A DNA stretch of 5,419 nt from Chitinophagaceae bacterium (GTDB taxonomy: Bacteria > Bacteroidota > Bacteroidia > Chitinophagales > Chitinophagaceae), in NCBI GenBank assembly GCA_023251285.1, contig JAHEZB010000206.1, forward strand, positions 1 through 5,419, in the 5' to 3' direction. The first letter of the stretch is position 1. Each line of letters opens with the position of its first letter. The notes beneath the pieces were generated by a model. That model searched no databases. It was not told the origin of the DNA and was given only the letters and a program-made list of their open reading frames with translations. The translations under genes were made by a program, and so were the position numbers. Shown piece by piece: positions 1-3,867 of the stretch.

Positions 1-313
1 TAACCGTGGAAAAGGCGAACGATTTTCTCCGACGGATTTATTATGTGTTTCACTGGCTACCTGCATGCTCACTACGATGGGAATAAAAGCAGCAGATATG
101 AACGTAAACATTAGCAACGCAAGAGCCGATGTAACGAAGCATATGGCCAGTGATCCTCGCCGGGTTGCAAAGATTGAAGTAACGGTGACTTTGCCTGGAA
201 ATGCTAATGAAAAAGAAAGACTCATTTTGGAAAAAACAGGAACGAATTGTCCTGTAGCAAAAAGCATTCATCCGGAGATTGTGTTGGTCCTGAATTATCA
301 ATGGATGGAATGA
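1..313 (+). CDS. OsmC/Ohr-family thiol peroxidase, 5' end missing
   Basis: This is the C-terminal 103 residues of an OsmC-family protein, read in frame from base 2 to the TGA at 311-313. Family members are small cytoplasmic proteins, usually about 135-145 aa, that reduce organic hydroperoxides with a pair of cysteines, so about 35-40 N-terminal residues lie outside the window. Visible hallmarks are the FSPTDLL stretch followed by SLATCM, which carries the first cysteine (codon 62-64), and the NCPVAKSIHPEI segment with the second cysteine (codon 248-250). Both catalytic cysteines are present and the frame is unbroken, so the gene is probably functional. An ATG exists at 65, but the conserved helix and first cysteine lie before it, so it is not the start. 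The exact subgroup (OsmC, Ohr or YhfA-like) cannot be settled without the N-terminus. The next gene converges on it from the right. Confidence 0.88.
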   Translation, partial: NRGKGERFSPTDLLCVSLATCMLTTMGIKAADMNVNISNARADVTKHMASDPRRVAKIEVTVTLPGNANEKERLILEKTGTNCPVAKSIHPEIVLVLNYQWME

Positions 314-342
314 GGATCGTTAATTTGCTGATGAAGCGTCAG

Positions 343-391
343 TAAAATAACTTTTAATAAGAATTGTTAATTTTAGCAGGCAGTCCTGTTT
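343..391. terminator. Candidate weak terminator region between convergent genes
   Basis: The 92-base gap between the two converging stop codons holds two modest hairpins. One at 343-375 is an A/T stem (TAAAATAAC against GTTAATTTTA, one bulged A, 14-base loop). The other at 375-390 pairs AGCAGG with CCTGTT around a CAGT tetraloop, with one G-T pair, and is followed on + by TATTACATTTT. Neither has a strong GC stem with a clean T run, so termination here is an inference from position. Confidence 0.3.
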
Positions 392-405
392 ATTACATTT
401 TCACG

Positions 406-1671
406 TTATCGAAGCAAGGAGTTTCCAATCGCACATTCAAGACAAAGTTTTTTATTACAATAAGCGTTTTTCAATTGAATAAAAGCCTGAGAGTCAAAAG
501 CGTTTTTATTCGAATAATGCAAACTTTCAAAACCTTTGGTTATTGAATTTTTTTCAGGAGAAATTTCTTCAAGCCATTTGATCGCTTTCTCTTTATACAC
601 TTCTTCCTTGTGATGCAGTCCATAAGCAAATAGAATGGGAACGATTGTGTTGATGATAAGATTGTCAATCATTTGCTTGCCTAAAGATTTTTTTTTCTGT
701 TCTGCCGTTTCGTCGAAAATATAATGGTAATGCCAATAATCATTCGCTTCCAGATTGAACATTTTTTTTACTTCAGCGACTGAATATGTTTCTTTTATTT
801 TAGAAAATAAATGTTCACTATTGTGAATCAGCATCGCCAATTGAGCCAGCCGAATTGTGGGAAAATTAGCGGGACGCATTCTTAAAAAAAACAGTTCACC
901 ATCTACCGGTTGCAGATGATATTTTTTTTGATAAAAACGATACTCCTTTTGCAACATGATTGGATATTTTTCTTCAAAATCTTTTTTTAACAACCCTGCC
1001 TGTCCAAACAACATTGCTTCGATCTGGATCAAATTATGTTTGTGCTTTGCCAGTACAGACAAGGGTAAAGATTGTGCAATCTTTTTAAACATTTCACTGT
1101 TTACTTTCAGCCCAAAATTCGCCGCGATCAACCACCAGAAAGTTTCTTCCCAATGAAAATTTGTTTCCGATAAGATTTGGAAAATATTTTGCGATTTTAT
1201 CAACACTCTTTCCGCTACAAGCCGCTGTTTCCAACTGGTTAACGAAAGTTCACGCAATTGATGTGGCAGTTTTTCACAGGCGATAAATTGACTATTTTGT
1301 CCAAGCTGTTTGTATTTCTCTAAAAGTAAATTTGGAACACGGCTTTGCAATTCAAGCGTCGGTAAATTATTTCCGTTTGCATCTTTTATTTCGGCATCAT
1401 GGTTCCATACAATATGAAGAATAATATTTTTGTAATTTTCATCAGCACTATGATTGTGCAAATTCCAATGTGAAGAATTGATATGCAGTTCGACATTACC
1501 TGCCCACAACGTATCATTGATCTTAATTTTTGCTTCTGTAAAATCCGGCCCTTGGTTCCGATTATGTGATCCGGGGTGAATCACGAGTATCTCATCGCCG
1601 GTTGTGCTCGTTAACTGATGATTGTTGTAATATTGAAATTTCCAGATGTATTGGAGAATGTCTTCTTTCAT
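406..1671 (-). CDS. DUF2851 family protein
   Basis: This encodes a 421-residue protein of the DUF2851 family, found mainly in Bacteroidota and without an established function. The start is placed at the ATG at 1669-1671 (MKEDILQYIWKFQ), because family proteins begin with this short helix. An in-frame ATG at 1716 would add 15 unusual, Tyr-rich residues and is less likely. No clear Shine-Dalgarno is seen before either. The N-terminal third holds the family signature: HPGSHNRNQGPDF at 32-44, WAGNVELHI at 56-64, SSHWNLHNH at 66-74 and NIILHIVWNHD at 82-92. The rest is mostly helical and lacks transmembrane segments, so a cytoplasmic protein is expected. The C-terminus carries three cysteines (405, 410, 413) in a C-x4-C-x2-C pattern just before IGNSLLR, and Cys132 lies far upstream. 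These could bind metal, which is an inference. The frame is intact and converges with the OsmC-family gene. Confidence 0.9.
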   Translation of the reverse strand: MKEDILQYIWKFQYYNNHQLTSTTGDEILVIHPGSHNRNQGPDFTEAKIKINDTLWAGNVELHINSSHWNLHNHSADENYKNIILHIVWNHDAEIKDANGNNLPTLELQSRVPNLLLEKYKQLGQNSQFIACEKLPHQLRELSLTSWKQRLVAERVLIKSQNIFQILSETNFHWEETFWWLIAANFGLKVNSEMFKKIAQSLPLSVLAKHKHNLIQIEAMLFGQAGLLKKDFEEKYPIMLQKEYRFYQKKYHLQPVDGELFFLRMRPANFPTIRLAQLAMLIHNSEHLFSKIKETYSVAEVKKMFNLEANDYWHYHYIFDETAEQKKKSLGKQMIDNLIINTIVPILFAYGLHHKEEVYKEKAIKWLEEISPEKNSITKGFESLHYSNKNAFDSQAFIQLKNAYCNKKLCLECAIGNSLLR

Positions 1672-1785
1672 AGCAGTGAAATATTTTGAATAATAAATAT
1701 AAAGAATAAAAAACAAGACTGCTAAAAAAGCACTTTGAGGAATAAAAATTAAAGTTCAAAAAATCGTTTATTTAGATTTTACCAT

Positions 1786-1793
1786 TATTTTTG
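1786..1793 (+). promoter_or_regulatory. Bacteroidota-type -7 promoter box for tRNA-Leu
   Basis: TATTTTTG matches the Bacteroidota sigma-ABfr -7 consensus TAnnTTTG exactly. It predicts transcription starting near 1800, about 35 bases before the mature tRNA, a reasonable 5' leader. No exact TTTG -33 box is present at the usual distance; the nearest is GTTTA at 1766-1770. The same sequence could occur by chance in AT-rich DNA, but its position fits. Confidence 0.55.
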
Positions 1794-1834
1794 GCACCCA
1801 ATTTAATCATGTCTCAAAAGACGTGTTTGTAATT

Positions 1835-1918
1835 GCCCGGGTGGCGAAATTGGTAGACGCACTGCTTTCAGGTGGCAGCGTTCGCAAGGATGTGCTGGTT
1901 CGAATCCAGTCCCGGGCA
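1835..1918 (+). tRNA. tRNA-Leu (anticodon CAG)
   Basis: The sequence folds into a complete class II tRNA. The acceptor stem GCCCGGG (1835-1841) pairs with CCCGGGC (1911-1917), with A1918 as discriminator, which is usual for leucine. The D arm contains TGGCGAAATTGGTAGACGCA, typical of bacterial tRNA-Leu. The anticodon stem CTGCT/GGCAG encloses the loop TTCAGGT with anticodon CAG at 1869-1871, reading CUG codons. The long variable arm forms a 5-bp stem CGTTC/GGATG with a GCAA loop, and the T arm is GCTGG-TTCGAAT-CCAGT. The CCA end is not encoded (ACAAG follows), so it must be added by a nucleotidyltransferase. A promoter-like box lies upstream and a strong terminator begins 5 bases downstream, so it appears to be a single-gene unit. 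Confidence 0.97.
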
Positions 1919-1922
1919 CAAG

Positions 1923-1955
1923 AAAAGTCTGTAAATAGTGGTTTACAGACTTTTT
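1923..1955 (+). terminator. Intrinsic terminator of tRNA-Leu
   Basis: A perfect 13-bp stem, AAAAGTCTGTAAA (1923-1935) against TTTACAGACTTTT (1942-1954), closes a 6-base TAGTGG loop. The 3' arm ends in five Ts (1951-1955). It starts five bases after the tRNA. Because the stem is flanked by A and T runs it could also work for transcripts coming from the right. Confidence 0.9.
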
Positions 1956-2227
1956 CATTTCTGTCAAATTTTCACTTTGTTTCGGTTTCTACCGTATTTT
2001 CCACTTTTAAAATCTCTTGCAATTTTGTGAACAATCATGCCTGGGCAACGACAACTTCCGAAAAGTACGGTTATTAAAAAGGAATTACTGAGAATCGGCA
2101 TTGAAAATAATTGTAGACAAATACAATGCAATTCTTTGTTCCCAAAAACGTTCCTCTTATATCAAAATTTCAGGAATTTTTCTTATTTTACATTAATATC
2201 AACAACCATTGAGGAAAACTCTTTAAA
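1956..2227. other. Gene-free leader region of the response regulator
   Basis: I find no convincing gene here; the short + strand reading frames have no protein-like character and one overlaps the tRNA. A small inverted repeat, AAAATT-TCAGG-AATTTT at 2164-2180, sits about 50 bases before the response-regulator start and could be an operator or chance. TTGTAGA at 2111-2117 is the reverse complement of the core of the direct repeat found after the response regulator. No exact TAnnTTTG box is present; the nearest partial match is ATTCTTTG at 2131-2138, with TTG at 2111-2113 upstream. GAGG at 2211-2214 lies 13 bases before the ATG, rather far for a ribosome site. Confidence 0.4.
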
Positions 2228-2869
2228 ATGGCGAAACTTTTACTTGTCGATGATCATGCTATAATCAGAACCGGTTTGAAGCTGCTGGTCCAAACGTCTT
2301 TTGCGCACTGCAGAATCGATGAGGCAAATGACGGTAATGCTGCTTTTGAAATGATAAAAGATTCCGATTATGATTTGGTTGTTATGGATGTAAATATGCC
2401 AAACACGGATTCGTTTGGTGTTTTACAAACGATACTTACAGTTAAGCCATCCACAAAAATCATTATGTTTAGTATGAATTCAGAAGAAATTTATGCAAAA
2501 AGATATCTGAAAATGGGTGCAATAGGATATTTAAAAAAAGAAGCTTCTAACGATGAAATAATAAAGGCGATTACTTTAGGTTTAAATAATAAGATGTATG
2601 TGAGTCAGGAACTGAAGGAAATATTATTAACCGATTTGAAATCAAGCAGCCACTCAGAAAATCCATTCGATAAATTATCTCCACGTGAATTTGAAATTGT
2701 GCAACATCTTGTACAGGGCGATTCCGTTTCTCAACTATCTGAAAAATTACAGCTTCACACTTCTACCATTGGTACCCATAAATCGAGGATATTCGAAAAA
2801 TTAAACTGCCATAATGTTATCGAACTAATCAATCTTGCAAAAATTTATAAGGTGGTTCTTCCATCATAA
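2228..2869 (+). CDS. NarL/LuxR-type response regulator transcription factor
   Basis: This complete 213-residue protein has the two domains of the NarL/FixJ family, at the normal family length. The receiver domain (about 3-120) shows the acidic pair Asp8-Asp9, the phosphorylation site Asp54 in LVVMDVNMP, Ser82 at the Thr/Ser switch and Lys104 in the GYLKKEAS motif. All expected phosphorelay residues are therefore present. A linker (about 125-147) leads to a LuxR-type helix-turn-helix (about 148-207) beginning LSPREFEIVQHL and including the recognition region STIGTHKSRIFEKL. It should bind DNA as a dimer once phosphorylated by a histidine kinase. No kinase gene lies in the window, and both flanks are non-coding, so it looks like an orphan, singly transcribed regulator. 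Its signal and targets are unknown. The start follows an AT-rich leader without a close Shine-Dalgarno. Confidence 0.95.
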   Translation: MAKLLLVDDHAIIRTGLKLLVQTSFAHCRIDEANDGNAAFEMIKDSDYDLVVMDVNMPNTDSFGVLQTILTVKPSTKIIMFSMNSEEIYAKRYLKMGAIGYLKKEASNDEIIKAITLGLNNKMYVSQELKEILLTDLKSSSHSENPFDKLSPREFEIVQHLVQGDSVSQLSEKLQLHTSTIGTHKSRIFEKLNCHNVIELINLAKIYKVVLPS

Positions 2870-2893
2870 TTCACTTTACTATGAAGTATTATG
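2865..2893 (+). other. Stem-loop overlapping the response-regulator stop codon
   Basis: CATAAT (2865-2870) pairs with ATTATG (2888-2893), and after a 2-base bulge ACTT (2873-2876) pairs with AAGT (2884-2887), leaving a 7-base loop. The stem includes the TAA stop. No T run follows (ACGTTTG), so it is not a classic intrinsic terminator; it may protect the mRNA 3' end or be a chance fold. Confidence 0.35.
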
Positions 2894-2917
2894 ACGTTTG
2901 AATCAGAAATTGAGCCG

Positions 2918-2935
2918 GCTGTCGTTGCTGTCGTT
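2918..2935. repeat. Tandem 9-bp repeat, two copies
   Basis: GCTGTCGTT occurs twice head to tail at 2918-2926 and 2927-2935, in non-coding DNA 49 bases after the response-regulator stop. It lies just before the pair of 12-bp direct repeats. It may be slippage duplication or part of a binding site. Confidence 0.6.
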
Positions 2936-2936
2936 T

Positions 2937-2970
2937 ATTTTCTACAAACAATTCAATGATTTTCTACAAA
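2937..2970. repeat. Direct repeat of a 12-mer spaced 22 bp
   Basis: ATTTTCTACAAA is present twice without mismatch, at 2937-2948 and 2959-2970. The start-to-start distance of 22 bp is about two turns of B-DNA, so both copies would face the same side of the helix, as in many regulator binding sites. It is the longest exact direct repeat I noticed in the non-coding DNA. Function is inferred; no regulator can be assigned. Confidence 0.6.
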
Positions 2971-3003
2971 TTCGTAACTGATAGACGCTTATTTTCGGAT
3001 CAT

Positions 3004-3141
3004 TAATCATTAGCACACCGACAAAAATCCATCTCACTATTGTCTTCTGATTGATAACGCAAAAACTTAACGACACAAACAGTTGTGCCGTTGGTCCCCT
3101 CGAAACCAAAAAAGCGACCGCGTTAAGCTGTCGCTTTTTTT
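3004..3141 (+). ncRNA. Candidate small structured RNA
   Basis: Three hairpins follow one another on the + strand and end in a terminator. The first, 3071-3090, pairs CACAA with TTGTG around ACAG and is extended by two pairs beyond an A/C mismatch. The second, 3091-3109, pairs TTGGT with ACCAA around a 9-base loop CCCCTCGAA. The third is the strong terminator at 3108-3140. No open reading frame with protein character ends here, and the response-regulator stop lies about 240 bases upstream. A near-match to the -7 box, TATTTTCG at 2990-2997, would start a transcript near 3004, giving about 138 nt. The 5' end is a guess. It matches no RNA family I recognise (not SRP RNA, tmRNA or 6S RNA). It could instead be the long 3' UTR of the response-regulator mRNA. 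Confidence 0.35.
3108..3141 (+). terminator. Strong intrinsic terminator
   Basis: AAAAAAGCGAC (3108-3118) pairs perfectly with GTCGCTTTTTT (3130-3140), and two further G-C pairs can form inside the 11-base loop. The stem ends in a run of seven Ts (3135-3141). A matching A run precedes it, so it may work in both directions. On + it would end either the response-regulator transcript or a separate small RNA. Confidence 0.85.
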
Positions 3142-3201
3142 ATAGAAAATTTACTACATCAATTTCTTTCTTTAACTACATCTTACTGAATATAATATTC
3201 T

Positions 3202-3209
3202 CAACTTTG
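3202..3209 (+). promoter_or_regulatory. Possible -7 box for the small secreted-protein gene
   Basis: CAACTTTG differs by one base from the Bacteroidota -7 consensus TAnnTTTG. It lies 36 bases before the ATG at 3246 and beyond the terminator at 3108-3141, so a new promoter is needed here. No clear TTTG -33 box is visible at the usual distance. Confidence 0.35.
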
Positions 3210-3245
3210 CTCAACCGCATCACAATACTAACCAGTAATGCATTT

Positions 3246-3518
3246 ATGAAAAACGTTTCCAAACAATACTTTTTATTGATTATTTCTTTTGTCCTTTTTT
3301 CGACAAAGTTGCTTGCGCAAGCACCTGCATGTCCGGGAGGTGATCCGATGGAAGTGGATTCTGCCACATATATGGTTCCATTAAAACCAGCTAAAAACAA
3401 GCAATTAACACCTTCCGGTAGTTCACCCTCAGCAAACAGCCAAGATTCTAATAACAAAACAAGTGAAAAGCTGCAGCTAAACAAAAAAGAGGAAGAAGAC
3501 GCACACCAAATCTTCTAA
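3246..3518 (+). CDS. Small secreted hypothetical protein
   Basis: This encodes a 90-residue protein that I cannot assign to a named family. It starts with a clear Sec signal peptide: positive start MKNVSKQ, hydrophobic core YFLLIISFVLFST (8-20), then KLLAQA with likely cleavage after Ala24 or Ala26. The mature part is about 65 residues: ACPGGDPMEVDS (28-39), a short hydrophobic patch TYMVPL (41-46), then a low-complexity tail rich in Ser, Asn, Lys and Glu ending KEEEDAHQIF. Cys29 is the only cysteine; the preceding APA is a poor lipobox, so a lipoprotein is less likely. The Ala/Pro-Gly-Gly-Asp-Pro segment after the signal peptide loosely recalls short exported Bacteroidota proteins, but the C-terminal membrane segment those carry is absent. 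An in-frame ATG at 3051 would read through the terminator and is rejected. No Shine-Dalgarno is seen. Its end overlaps a doubtful - strand frame. Confidence 0.65.
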   Translation: MKNVSKQYFLLIISFVLFSTKLLAQAPACPGGDPMEVDSATYMVPLKPAKNKQLTPSGSSPSANSQDSNNKTSEKLQLNKKEEEDAHQIF

Positions 3519-3659
3519 ATAATCCGCAATTCCTGATATCACTCCCTGATAATCAGTTCTACTCGAGAAGAGAAGCTTTCCCTTAATCATCAACATTCCA
3601 TTCGGTGTGAAATGAACTAAACGATAATTCCGCATATTACTTCCTCTACTGACAACCAT
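3477..3659 (-). CDS. Doubtful 60-aa hypothetical protein or gene relic
   Basis: The - strand frame starts at ATG 3657-3659 (or the inner ATG at 3633-3635, MRNYRLVHF) and gives at most 60 residues. The middle part, from NYRLVHFTPNGMLMIKGK to GIADYLED, has the look of a real globular protein: alternating beta-strand-like segments, a turn at PNG and a final helix. The last ten residues, LVCVFFLFFV, are only the antisense of the Lys/Glu-rich end of the secreted-protein gene, which it overlaps by 42 bases. That suggests the frame has lost its true end or is not a gene. No family is recognised. A possible -7-like box on - is TATTTTTC at 3683-3690. It may be a small protein, a truncated relic or a chance frame. 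Confidence 0.3.
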   Translation of the reverse strand: MVVSRGSNMRNYRLVHFTPNGMLMIKGKLLFSSRTDYQGVISGIADYLEDLVCVFFLFFV

Positions 3660-3867
3660 CGATGTTTATATTTTAAAAGGCGGAAAAATACAATTGATTA
3701 ACCTGGCTCGATGTAATGCGATCTCATCAGCTTCACAAAAGTCTCCTTATCTCGTGCCATTCAAAGAAGCTTCGTGAACATTCTTAAAAAACCTTTCCAA
3801 TCGAAAACATTAATAAAAACCGTGAATTTTCATTCATGCTTTTTAAAGAAAAAAAATAATGACTCTT
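3519..3867. other. Gap between the small secreted protein and the glycoside hydrolase
   Basis: This stretch holds most of the doubtful 60-aa - strand frame (to 3659) and a terminator at 3815-3844. On the - strand there is also a 20-codon frame at 3698-3760, MARDKETFVKLMRSHYIEPG, with a stop directly before its ATG. It reads like protein but is too short to call. I see nothing else that can be supported. Confidence 0.4.
3815..3844. terminator. Bidirectional-looking intrinsic terminator
   Basis: AAAAACCGTGAAT (3815-3827) pairs with ATTCATGCTTTTT (3832-3844) around a TTTC loop, with one C/C mismatch and one G-T pair on +. The A run on the left and T run on the right give a T tract on either strand. 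On - it lies 24 bases beyond the stop of the glycoside hydrolase gene and reads into GGTTTTTATTAATG, so it probably ends that transcript. On that strand the G-T pair becomes an A/C mismatch. Confidence 0.65.

Noticed and set aside
50..301. 83-codon - strand frame opposite the OsmC-family gene
   Set aside because: It is antisense to a clearly conserved coding region with both catalytic cysteines; it is a shadow frame.
1835..1955. tRNA-Leu as the attachment site of an integrated element
   Set aside because: tRNA 3' ends are common integration sites, but I see no integrase gene and no second copy of the tRNA 3' end within the window.
1823..2077. 84-codon + strand frame across the tRNA
   Set aside because: It covers the whole tRNA-Leu and its terminator; the reading frame is accidental.
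2037..2264. 75-codon + strand frame before the response regulator
   Set aside because: It overlaps the regulator start in another frame and shows no protein-like pattern or ribosome site.
3081..3110. Degenerate tRNA T-arm-like sequence (GGTCCCCTCGAAACC)
   Set aside because: The loop is too long and no matching acceptor, D or anticodon arms can be found upstream; it is better described as one hairpin of the structured region.
3051..3245. In-frame N-terminal extension of the small secreted protein to an ATG at 3051
   Set aside because: It reads straight through the strong terminator at 3108-3141 and would bury the signal peptide 65 residues into the protein.
3176..3484. 102-codon - strand frame opposite the small secreted protein
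   Set aside because: The + strand frame has a clean signal peptide and a plausible promoter; the antisense frame has no recognisable features and its length follows from the composition of the sense gene.
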